Assembly (NCBI RefSeq): GCF_000473205.1
Contig: NZ_KI421507.1
Span: 2,853,188 to 2,917,187 of the forward strand
From: Pseudophaeobacter arcticus DSM 23566
GTDB taxonomy: Bacteria; Pseudomonadota; Alphaproteobacteria; Rhodobacterales; Rhodobacteraceae
Direction: 5' to 3'
DNA length: 64,000 nt
The position numbers were made by a program, and so were the translations under genes. The notes below the pieces were generated by a model. The model made no database searches and was not told the DNA's origin. It saw only the letters and a list, made by a program, of their open reading frames with translations. Positions 42,084 to 49,253 of this stretch are shown piece by piece (positions within the stretch are counted from its first letter, which is position 1; each line of letters opens with the position of its first letter).

Positions 42084-43669
42084 AACCGGTAAAATTGCTG
42101 TCGGGCTTTATGACGGTTGGCTTTTGGACCCTGGCCAGCCGCATCCTGGGATTCGCCCGCGATATCATGATCGCCAGTTTCTTAGGCACTGGCCCGGTGG
42201 CCGAGGCCTTTCTGGTGGCCTTTAGCCTGCCCAACATGTTCCGTCGCTTCTTTGCCGAGGGCGCCTTTAACACCGCCTTTGTACCGCTGTTTTCCAAAAA
42301 GCTGCAAAAGAACGAAGATCCCGTCGGCTTTGCCCGCGATGCGCTGACGGGCCTGGCGACGGTGCTGATCGTCTTTACCCTAGTGGCGCAGCTGGTGATG
42401 CCCTGGCTGGTTCTGGCCATGGCCAGCGGCTTTCGCAATGATGCGCGTTTTGATCTGACGGTTGATTTTGGCCGTATCACCTTTGCCTATATCCTGTTTA
42501 TCTCGCTGGCGGCGCTGCTTTCAGGGGTGCTCAATGCCTCGGGGCGGTTTGCGGCGGCGGCAGCGGCGCCTGTGTTGCTCAACATCGTGCTGGTTGGCGC
42601 CCTGTTGCTGGGGGAGAGCGGCCTGGTAGACGCCTTTCTTCCCGCCAGCCGCCCCGATTTGCCTGGGTTTTCCCAGGGCACCCTGCTGGTCTGGGCCACG
42701 CTGCTGGCCGGGGTGGCACAGATGGCCCTGGTCTGGATTGCCGCCAGCCGGGCGGGGTATCGCCTGACCCCACGTCGGCCACGGCTCACGCCGGATCTCA
42801 AGCGTCTGGCGGTGATTGCCGCGCCTGCCATGCTGGCCGGCGGGGTGGTGCAGATCAACCTGTTGGTCGGACGTCAGGTCGCCAGTTTCTTTGACGGGGC
42901 CATTGCCTGGCTCAGCTATGCGGACCGGCTGTATCAGCTGCCCCTCGGTGTGGTGGGCATCGCCGTCGGCATCGTCTTGCTGCCCGACCTGTCCCGTCGG
43001 TTGGCTGCCGGGGATGCCGCCGGGTCGCAAAACGCCTTCAGCCGCGCCGGAGAGATCTCCCTGGCGCTGACCATTCCCTCGGCCATCGCGCTGGTGGCCA
43101 TTCCCCTGCCGCTTGTGTCGGTCTTGTTTGAGCGCGGCGCCTTTTCTTTTGCCGACAGTCAGGCCACGGCCCTGGCGGTGGCCATCTATGGTCTGGGGCT
43201 GCCCGCCTTTGTACTGCAAAAGGTGCTGCAGCCGCTCTATTTTGCCCGCGAAGACACCCGCACCCCGTTCCGCTTTGCGCTGAACGCCATGGTGGTCAAC
43301 GCCCTGGTGGCCATTGCTGGCGCGGCGCTGCTTGGCTTTATCGGTGCTGCCATCGGCACCACGGTGGCCGGCTGGGCCATGGTCTGGCAACTGGCGCGCG
43401 GCACCGGAGAGATGGGGCAAAGTGCCCGGTTTGATGCAAGGTTCAAGCAGCGGATCTGGCGTATCCTGGTGGCCTCCGTGCTGATGGGAGCCCTGCTTTG
43501 GGGCGCCGCCCTGGCGCTGGAGCCCTGGCTGTTCAGCGCCAGCATCCGCTATCCGGCGCTGGCATTCTTGGTGGCGCTTGGCATCTTCAGCTATTTTACC
43601 ATCGGTGCCGGTATTGGCGCATTCCGGCTGTCTGATTTCACAGCCAGCCTGCGTCGCAGCAAGGGCTGA
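42080..43669 (+). CDS. murJ: Lipid II flippase MurJ
   Basis: A 529-residue polytopic membrane protein of the MOP superfamily with about 14 hydrophobic segments; it moves lipid II across the inner membrane for peptidoglycan synthesis. It starts KLLSGFMTVGFWTLASRILG, contains the family block GPVAEAFLVAFSLPNMFRR near 36-54 and FNTAFVPLFSKKL, and later SYADRLYQLPLGVVGIAVG. Coupled to glnD by ATGA. Together with mreBCD-mrdA-rodA and the LpoA-like gene it makes cell-wall synthesis the main theme of this window. Confidence 0.96.
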   Translation: MKPVKLLSGFMTVGFWTLASRILGFARDIMIASFLGTGPVAEAFLVAFSLPNMFRRFFAEGAFNTAFVPLFSKKLQKNEDPVGFARDALTGLATVLIVFTLVAQLVMPWLVLAMASGFRNDARFDLTVDFGRITFAYILFISLAALLSGVLNASGRFAAAAAAPVLLNIVLVGALLLGESGLVDAFLPASRPDLPGFSQGTLLVWATLLAGVAQMALVWIAASRAGYRLTPRRPRLTPDLKRLAVIAAPAMLAGGVVQINLLVGRQVASFFDGAIAWLSYADRLYQLPLGVVGIAVGIVLLPDLSRRLAAGDAAGSQNAFSRAGEISLALTIPSAIALVAIPLPLVSVLFERGAFSFADSQATALAVAIYGLGLPAFVLQKVLQPLYFAREDTRTPFRFALNAMVVNALVAIAGAALLGFIGAAIGTTVAGWAMVWQLARGTGEMGQSARFDARFKQRIWRILVASVLMGALLWGAALALEPWLFSASIRYPALAFLVALGIFSYFTIGAGIGAFRLSDFTASLRRSKG

Positions 43670-43720
43670 GACGCCGCGCAGCCTCTCCCCCCGGCCCCCT
43701 CGCAAACCTCATGCGCAACC

Positions 43721-43806
43721 GCGCCGCGCCTCAGCGCGGCGCCCGGCCCAACGGGATGCGACATTGTTAAATGTCGCGAGACGGGCGGGAGCCCCCCCTT
43801 TTTTTT
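43721..43806 (+). repeat. Intergenic two-hairpin element, copy B
   Basis: Hairpin 1 is GCGCCGCGC-CTCA-GCGCGGCGC (43721-43742), then CCGGCCCAAC (43743-43752), hairpin 2 GCGACATT-GTTA-AATGTCGC (43758-43777), and the tail GGCGGGAGCCCCCCC followed by eight T ending at 43806. It lies 52 bases after the murJ stop and ends six bases before the end of the converging rhomboid gene. The tail plus T-run looks like an intrinsic terminator for murJ. Confidence 0.85.
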
Positions 43807-43811
43807 GCGCC

Positions 43812-44498
43812 CTAGTCGCGACGGATAGTGCTGCGGATACGCGCCCAGCCGCCAGGGGCCAGAAAGAACGACAACCCAAATCCGGTGGCAAAGCCGCAAA
43901 GATCAGCAACCCAGTCCTTTTGTCCGCCAAACAACAGGCCAAACAGCAGCTGCGCCCCCATCAAAAAGGCAATCAGCGAAAAGGCGCGGCTTTGCTGCGC
44001 GCCCACCAGCGACAGTTGCCGCCACAAAATATAGGTAAAGGCGCCAATCAGCCCGTAGACCGCCGGAAACCCGCCAATCAGCGGCACCGGACTGTCGATC
44101 AGCACCGCATAGCCAACCGCACCACCGATGGCCGAAAGCATAAAAATGATGACCATGGCCAGATCGCCCATCACCTCCCCCACCATCTTGCCCATGGCCA
44201 GCACAAAGACGCAGACAAACAGGGCATGGGTAACCCCCCCATGTACAAAGCTATAAGACAGAAACCGGATGAGATGCTCCACCGGCCATTGCCCGGTCTC
44301 AACCATCCACCAGAAAATCTCTGATGAAAACGCATAGGACTGCATAGCCGACAGCCGCCAGCCAATGGCCTCGGGCCCACCAATGATGCCCCGCATACCC
44401 AGAGAAAATGCCGCCTCGATCCCCATGATCACCAGGACCAGCGCCACCACTGCCGGCGGCAGCGGGTTGACGGGAGAGATATTTGGATCGTCACTCAT
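43812..44498 (-). CDS. Rhomboid-family membrane protein lacking catalytic residues
   Basis: A 228-residue protein with about six membrane helices in rhomboid order. The L1/TM2 region SFVHGGVTHALF (83-94) matches the rhomboid H-x4-H pattern, but the residue at the oxyanion Asn position is V95. The active-site GxSG appears as GGFPAVYG (142-149), with Phe144 where the nucleophilic Ser should be, and the TM6 HLxGxxxG appears as DLCGFATG (199-206), with Asp199 in place of the catalytic His. All three key residues are replaced, so it is probably a pseudoprotease, perhaps binding membrane substrates without cleaving them. Length and reading frame are intact. Confidence 0.82.
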   Translation of the reverse strand: MSDDPNISPVNPLPPAVVALVLVIMGIEAAFSLGMRGIIGGPEAIGWRLSAMQSYAFSSEIFWWMVETGQWPVEHLIRFLSYSFVHGGVTHALFVCVFVLAMGKMVGEVMGDLAMVIIFMLSAIGGAVGYAVLIDSPVPLIGGFPAVYGLIGAFTYILWRQLSLVGAQQSRAFSLIAFLMGAQLLFGLLFGGQKDWVADLCGFATGFGLSFFLAPGGWARIRSTIRRD

Positions 44499-44635
44499 AA
44501 CTTGTCGTGCTCCTTGACCTGTCGCGGCCCATTTCAGGCGCCAGCAGCCCCGCCTGTGGACGCTGCCCTGTTGACGCTGCCTTGGCCCATGGGTAAGCGA
44601 CTAGGGACCATAATTCCAGACGGGAGTTTCGCCCC

Positions 44636-45664
44636 ATGAGCGATACGACATTTACGCCGCGCGTCTTCTCCGGCATCCAGCCTTCCGGCAACCTGCACCT
44701 GGGCAACTACCTTGGCGCCCTAAAGCGCTTTGTCGACTGGCAGGACCGCGATGTGGAAAGCGTCTATTGCATGGTTGACCTGCATGCGATCACCGTCTGG
44801 CAAGATCCCAGCGACCTGCGCCAAGCCACCCGAGAGCTCTGCGCCGGGTTCATTGCCGCAGGCATCGACCCTGAAAAATCCATCCTGATCAACCAAAGCC
44901 AGGTGCCCGAACACGCGCAGCTGGCCTGGATCTTCAACTGTGTCGCCCGTATGGGCTGGATGCAGCGGATGACACAGTTCAAGGACAAGGCAGGCAAGAA
45001 CACGCAAAACGCCTCCCTTGGCCTGCTCGCCTACCCCTCATTGATGGCAGCCGACATCCTGATCTACCACGCCACCCATGTGCCGGTTGGTGAGGATCAG
45101 AAACAGCACCTTGAACTGACACGCGACATCGCAACCAAGTTCAATCACGACTATGGCGTTGATTTCTTCCCGCTGACCGAACCGGTGATCGAAGGGGCCG
45201 CCACCCGGGTGATGTCGCTGCGTGACGGTGCCAAGAAGATGTCGAAATCCGACCCATCGGACGCCAGCCGCATCAACATGACCGACGATGCCGAGGCTAT
45301 TGCCAAAAAGATCCGCAAGGCCAAGACCGACCCGGATGCGCTGCCATCTGAAGCCAAGGGCCTGGAAGAGCGCCCCGAGGCACGCAATCTGGTCAATATC
45401 TATGCTGCGCTGAACGAACAGACGGTGGATCAGGTGCTGGCGGATGTTGGCGGCAAGCAGTTCTCGGAATTCAAACCCATGCTGGTGGATCTGGCAGTGG
45501 CAAAACTGGCGCCGATCTCGACCGAGATGGCGCGGCTGATGCAGCACCCCGATGAGATCGACAAGATCCTCACCCGTGGGTCCGAGCGCGCCCGCGCCAT
45601 CACCGCGCCGATCCTGCGCCAGACCTATGACATCGTCGGACTGATCCCTCCGGTCACCGTCTAA
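44636..45664 (+). CDS. trpS: Tryptophan--tRNA ligase
   Basis: A 342-residue class I synthetase that charges tRNA-Trp. The HIGH motif is HLGN at 21-24 ([16 protein letters not shown]) and the KMSKS loop is in [12 protein letters not shown] near 198-209. Length is typical of bacterial TrpS. The stop codon is the first of six TAA triplets in a 15-bp tandem array that begins exactly there. Divergent from the rhomboid gene; murJ and trpS are often close in Rhodobacteraceae. Confidence 0.97.
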   Translation: MSDTTFTPRVFSGIQPSGNLHLGNYLGALKRFVDWQDRDVESVYCMVDLHAITVWQDPSDLRQATRELCAGFIAAGIDPEKSILINQSQVPEHAQLAWIFNCVARMGWMQRMTQFKDKAGKNTQNASLGLLAYPSLMAADILIYHATHVPVGEDQKQHLELTRDIATKFNHDYGVDFFPLTEPVIEGAATRVMSLRDGAKKMSKSDPSDASRINMTDDAEAIAKKIRKAKTDPDALPSEAKGLEERPEARNLVNIYAALNEQTVDQVLADVGGKQFSEFKPMLVDLAVAKLAPISTEMARLMQHPDEIDKILTRGSERARAITAPILRQTYDIVGLIPPVTV

Positions 45665-45780
45665 CGGTCACCAACCTAACGGGCACCAACCTAACGGGCA
45701 CCAACCTAACGGGCACCAACCTAACGGGCACCAACTTAACGGGCACCAACTGTTCAAAAGCCCACTGTTCAAAAAAAGCC
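45661..45780. repeat. 15-bp tandem array at the trpS stop codon
   Basis: Six units of CTAACGGGCACCAAC (first unit CTAACGGTCACCAAC, last TTAACGGGCACCAAC) cover 45661-45750; four consecutive units are identical. They are followed by two 15-bp units starting TGTTCAAAA (45751-45780). The first unit includes the trpS stop TAA. The high identity implies recent expansion. Confidence 0.97.
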
Positions 45781-45816
45781 AAAGGGCCGCTCAGGATAAA
45801 CCGGGCGGCCCTTTGG
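45779..45816 (+). terminator. Terminator after trpS
   Basis: CCAAAGGGCCGC (45779-45790) pairs perfectly with GCGGCCCTTTGG (45805-45816) over a 14-base loop, followed by TTTC. It could also serve the converging tetR gene. An 18-bp-period direct repeat (TTTCACGCAAGC twice) follows at 45817-45846. Confidence 0.8.
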
Positions 45817-45875
45817 TTTCACGCAAGCAGTGTTTTTCACGCAAGCGGTTAGCCGCCCCGCCTGGATCGGTGCGA

Positions 45876-46472
45876 TTAGAGCCCGCGCACCCCTTTCAGG
45901 GTCAGGTCCGCGACCAGATCAGCATAGTCTTCGCGGGCTTTGGAACCAGCTCCGGAGTTCCACATATAATACCAGTTGAGCATACCAAAAACGGACATGG
46001 TCGTGGCGCGCAGCTTGGCCGGATCCATGGCAAAAACCGCAGGCGCAACCGCCTGAAGCGTGTCGCTGAGGAACTGAACCATCTCTCGCTGATAGGCCCG
46101 CAACAGTTTTTGCTGCTCCTCCGGCAGCGCCCCCATGGAGCCGGACTGCACCTTATGCTCGTAATCTGCGCCCTGATAGGCCAGCAGCACTTCTGCGACC
46201 ACCCGGCGCAGTCTGTCATCCGCAGAGAGACCCTCCAGCTCAACCCCGCAAACCCGGTCGCGCAGCTCGCAGAGATAGGTATCAAGAAGGCCGAACAACA
46301 CGGCCTCCTTGCTGTCATAGTAGTGATAGATATTGGCCTTGGAGATCCCGCATTCGCGCGCCAGCTGGGTCATCGAGGCGCGATCATAGCCCGCCTCGGC
46401 AAAGACCTTGGCGGCAGATTTCAAAATCTGGGTACGCTTTTCATCGTGATCTTTTGCAATGGTGCGGGCCAT
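45876..46472 (-). CDS. paaR: TetR-family regulator of the paa cluster
   Basis: A 198-residue regulator with an N-terminal TetR helix-turn-helix (ILKSAAKVFAEAGYDRASMTQLARECGISKANIYHYY split over about 16-52) and a helical ligand domain. It is last in the minus-strand unit paaG-paaI-paaK-tetR, and a palindrome at 49149-49160 stands in the divergent promoter region of that unit and paaZ. Comparable TetR repressors (PaaR) respond to phenylacetyl-CoA in other proteobacteria; the symbol is given by context and resemblance. Confidence 0.75.
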   Translation of the reverse strand: MARTIAKDHDEKRTQILKSAAKVFAEAGYDRASMTQLARECGISKANIYHYYDSKEAVLFGLLDTYLCELRDRVCGVELEGLSADDRLRRVVAEVLLAYQGADYEHKVQSGSMGALPEEQQKLLRAYQREMVQFLSDTLQAVAPAVFAMDPAKLRATTMSVFGMLNWYYMWNSGAGSKAREDYADLVADLTLKGVRGL

Positions 46473-46492
46473 GGGCTCTGCTCACTCTCTGA

Positions 46493-47827
46493 TTAATCGG
46501 CGTCGCGGTTGTCGATGACCCGTTTGGCCTTGCCCTGGCTGCGTTCCACCTCGCCGGGGTCGCCTACGATGATCTCGGTGGAGACGCCAACCATATCCTT
46601 GATCCGCTTGGTCAACATCCGCGCGGCGGCGGTTTTGCTCAGCTCATCGGTGGCATCCGGGTTTGCCTCAACAAAGACCCGCATCGCATCCATGCGGCCG
46701 GATTTGTACAGCTCGATCTGGTAATGCGGTGCCAAACCGCCCGTGGCCATCAGCTGCTCTTCGATCTGACTGGGAAAGACATTGACGCCGCGCAGGATGA
46801 TCATGTCATCGGAGCGCCCGGTGATCTTTTCCATCCGCCGCATGCTGCGCGCGGTGCCAGGCAGCAGGCGGGTCAAATCACGGGTGCGGTAGCGCACCAT
46901 CGGCAGGCCTTCCTTGGTGAGGGTGGTAAAGACCAGCTCGCCCATTTCGCCATCGGGCAGCACTTCGCCGGTCTTGGGGTCAATGATCTCGGGCAGGAAA
47001 TGGTCCTCCCAGATCACCGGGCCATCCTTGGTCTCGACGCATTCGCTGGCAACACCTGGCCCCATGATCTCGGACAGGCCATAGATATCAACCGCATGCA
47101 TATCAAAAGCCGCCTCGACCTCGCGGCGCATGGCATCGGTCCAGGGCTCGGCGCCAAAGATGCCAACCTGCAACGAGCTGTCGCGCGGATCCAAACCAAC
47201 CTTATGAAGCGGATCCAAACCAACCTTATGAAACTGCTCAAGGATATTGAGCATGTAAGAGGGCGTCACCATGATGCCATCGGGCTGAAAATCGGTGATC
47301 AGCCCCACCTGCTTTTCGGTCTGGCCACCAGACATAGGCACCACAGTGGCGCCCAGGCGTTCAATCCCGTAGTGGGCGCCCAGGCCGCCGGTGAACAGCC
47401 CATAGCCATAGGCGTTATGCACCATATTGCCCTTGCGCAGACCCGCTGCTCGCAAGGACCGCGCCACCAGATCGGCCCAGTTGTCGATATCGCCCTTGGT
47501 ATAGCCAACCACCGTCGGCTTCCCCGTGGTGCCCGAAGAGGCATGCAGGCGAATGATCTGCTCGCGGGGCACCGCAAACAGCCCAAAGGGGTAGTTGTCG
47601 CGCAGGTCGTTTTTATAGGTAAAGGGGAACTTCGACAGATCCGACAGCTGCTGCAGGTCATCCGGGTGGACACCCGCCGCGTCAAAGCGCTCTTTGTACA
47701 TTGGCACATTGTCATAGGCATGACGCAGCGACCACTTCAGGCGCTTTAGCTGTAGCGCGCGGATTTCATCAATTGAGGCAATCTCGATGGCATCGAGGTC
47801 GGCCTTATTGGGGGACAGGTCTTTCAT
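46493..47827 (-). CDS. paaK: Phenylacetate--CoA ligase
   Basis: A 444-residue adenylate-forming ligase that activates phenylacetate with ATP and CoA, the entry step of the aerobic phenylacetate pathway. The P-loop is LHASSGTTGKPTVVGYT near 94-110, followed by the YGLSEIMGPGVASE block and DLTRLLPG, RRMEKITGRSDDMIILRG near the C-terminal hinge. It is slightly longer than usual: an exact 24-bp duplication inserts eight residues (HKVGLDPL/HKVGLDPR) near 200-215. In an operon with paaG and paaI. Confidence 0.96.
   Translation of the reverse strand: MKDLSPNKADLDAIEIASIDEIRALQLKRLKWSLRHAYDNVPMYKERFDAAGVHPDDLQQLSDLSKFPFTYKNDLRDNYPFGLFAVPREQIIRLHASSGTTGKPTVVGYTKGDIDNWADLVARSLRAAGLRKGNMVHNAYGYGLFTGGLGAHYGIERLGATVVPMSGGQTEKQVGLITDFQPDGIMVTPSYMLNILEQFHKVGLDPLHKVGLDPRDSSLQVGIFGAEPWTDAMRREVEAAFDMHAVDIYGLSEIMGPGVASECVETKDGPVIWEDHFLPEIIDPKTGEVLPDGEMGELVFTTLTKEGLPMVRYRTRDLTRLLPGTARSMRRMEKITGRSDDMIILRGVNVFPSQIEEQLMATGGLAPHYQIELYKSGRMDAMRVFVEANPDATDELSKTAAARMLTKRIKDMVGVSTEIIVGDPGEVERSQGKAKRVIDNRDAD
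47185..47232. repeat. Exact 24-bp tandem duplication inside paaK
   Basis: The 24 bases from 47185 to 47208 (starting GCGGATCCAAACC and ending CTTATGAA) are repeated identically at 47209-47232. In frame, it doubles an eight-residue segment containing HKVGLDP without disrupting the gene. Confidence 0.98.
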
Positions 47828-47841
47828 GGCGTTCTCCTCAC

Positions 47842-48279
47842 CTATTCTTCGAACAACTGGCCCTTGATCGCGCGGGACAGCCCGCGAAAGGCAGCGATCA
47901 TCTGGCCGGTTTGGGTCTCTACTGTCACATCATAAATGCCACTGCGCCCGGTCAAAGAGACCTCTGTGGCGCGGGCGATCAACCGCTCTCCCAGCCTGCC
48001 GGGGGCGGTAAAGGTGATGGAATTGCTCTGCGCCACCGTCGATTGGTTGCGGCTGTTGCAGGCAAAGGCAAAGGCGCTGTCGGCCAGCATGAAGGTCACG
48101 CCACCGTGGCAAATACCATGGCCGTTGCAATGATGCGGCTCCACTGTCAGCTCCAGGGTGGCGCTGCCCTCATCAATCGCGGTGATCTCCATCCCCGCCC
48201 ATTTTGAGGCATTGTCGCTGGCCCACATGGCCGCTGCCGATTTTTCGGCCCGTTCTTTGGGGGTCATGGTGGGGGTCAT
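47842..48279 (-). CDS. paaI: Hydroxyphenylacetyl-CoA thioesterase PaaI
   Basis: A 145-residue hotdog-fold thioesterase. HCNGHGICHGGVTFMLADSAFAFACN (about 50-75) contains the catalytic Asn/Asp helix region of PaaI-type enzymes. In the paa pathway it hydrolyses stalled ring-hydroxylated CoA esters, freeing CoA. The start at 48279 lies two bases after the paaG stop; a second Met four codons later is possible. The longer open frame upstream is inside paaG. Confidence 0.94.
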   Translation of the reverse strand: MTPTMTPKERAEKSAAAMWASDNASKWAGMEITAIDEGSATLELTVEPHHCNGHGICHGGVTFMLADSAFAFACNSRNQSTVAQSNSITFTAPGRLGERLIARATEVSLTGRSGIYDVTVETQTGQMIAAFRGLSRAIKGQLFEE

Positions 48280-48281
48280 GC

Positions 48282-49067
48282 TCAGTTTCCCTGAAATTTC
48301 GGCGCGCGTTTTTCCAGGAAGGAAGAGACGCCCTCGGCATAATCCGCGCTTTCGCCGCAGGTCTTCATCGCGTCGGCCTCTTGCTCCAGATGCGCGTCCA
48401 ATGTGGCAACGGCAGCGTCCTGAATGCACTGTTTGCTCAGCCCCAATCCCAGGGTTGGGCCATTGCCCAGTTGCTGCGCCATGGCGCGCGCCTCTGTCAT
48501 CAGATCTGCGTCCGGCAGCGCTTTCCAGATCAGCCCCCAGTCTTCGGCCTGTTTGGCCGGCAGTGGCTGCGCGGTAAAGGCCAGCCCCTTGGCACGGGCT
48601 TCGCCCAGCAGGCGCGGCAGATGCCAGCTGCCGCCGGTATCAGGGATCAGACCCACCTTGGAGAATGACTGGATGAATTTGGCGCTCTCAGCGGCAAAGA
48701 CCATGTCACAGGCCAGGGCGATATTGGCCCCCGCTCCGGCAGCGACACCATTGACGGCGCAGATGACCGGGAAGTTCAGCGACCGGATCAGGCGCACCAG
48801 CGGCGCGTAAAAGGTCCGTACCGTATTGCCCAGATCAGGTGGGCCGTCCATCTTGCTGGGGTCGCGATCGCCCAGATCCTGCCCGGCGCAAAACCCGCGC
48901 CCGGCGCCTGTCAGCAGAATCGCCCGTGCCCCACCATCGCGTGCGGCCTCAATCGCGGCGCGCAGCGCATAGTGCATCTCATCGTTGAAACTATTGAGCC
49001 GATCGGGCCGATTCAGGGTGATCTCCACCCAGGCACCATGATCCGCAACCAGAATTGTCTCGGACAT
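48282..49067 (-). CDS. paaG: 2-(1,2-epoxy-1,2-dihydrophenyl)acetyl-CoA isomerase
   Basis: A 261-residue crotonase-fold enzyme. The oxyanion-hole segments ILLTGAGRGFCAGQDLGDRD near 56-75 and CAVNGVAAGAGANIALACD near 100-118 are clear. In the pathway PaaG converts the ring epoxide to the oxepin. Roseobacters may also use it for enoyl-CoA chemistry; the assignment to PaaG rests on the cluster. First gene of the minus-strand unit, read from the shared promoter region with paaZ. Start at 49067, with GAGAGA a few bases upstream. Confidence 0.93.
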   Translation of the reverse strand: MSETILVADHGAWVEITLNRPDRLNSFNDEMHYALRAAIEAARDGGARAILLTGAGRGFCAGQDLGDRDPSKMDGPPDLGNTVRTFYAPLVRLIRSLNFPVICAVNGVAAGAGANIALACDMVFAAESAKFIQSFSKVGLIPDTGGSWHLPRLLGEARAKGLAFTAQPLPAKQAEDWGLIWKALPDADLMTEARAMAQQLGNGPTLGLGLSKQCIQDAAVATLDAHLEQEADAMKTCGESADYAEGVSSFLEKRAPKFQGN

Positions 49068-49148
49068 TTCTCTCTCCCTCATACAGCCCCTGCGCCAGCC
49101 AAAACCAGCGCGCTGCCAAATCCCTTTGACAAATTTCTTGCATAAACC

Positions 49149-49160
49149 GACCGGACGGTC
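49149..49160. promoter_or_regulatory. Palindromic operator between paaG and paaZ
   Basis: GACCG-GA-CGGTC is a perfect 5-bp dyad with a two-base centre, flanked by A+T-rich DNA (ATAAACC on the left, AATATATC on the right), 82 bases from the paaG start and 94 from paaZ. The ACCGnnCGGT pattern is of TetR-operator type and is a strong candidate for binding by the cluster's own TetR protein. A plus-strand promoter with TTGCAT and TATATC would bracket it. Confidence 0.65.
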
Positions 49161-49253
49161 AATATATCATTCAAAGCAAATACGAGGCCCCGCCTCAGCG
49201 TGTTGTCCGGCCAGGGGCCGACAGCGCCCCATCAGGAAAGAAAAGGACAGAAC

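Noticed and set aside
45661..45780. Possible CRISPR array
   Set aside because: Units are contiguous 15-bp repeats without spacers, and no cas gene is present.
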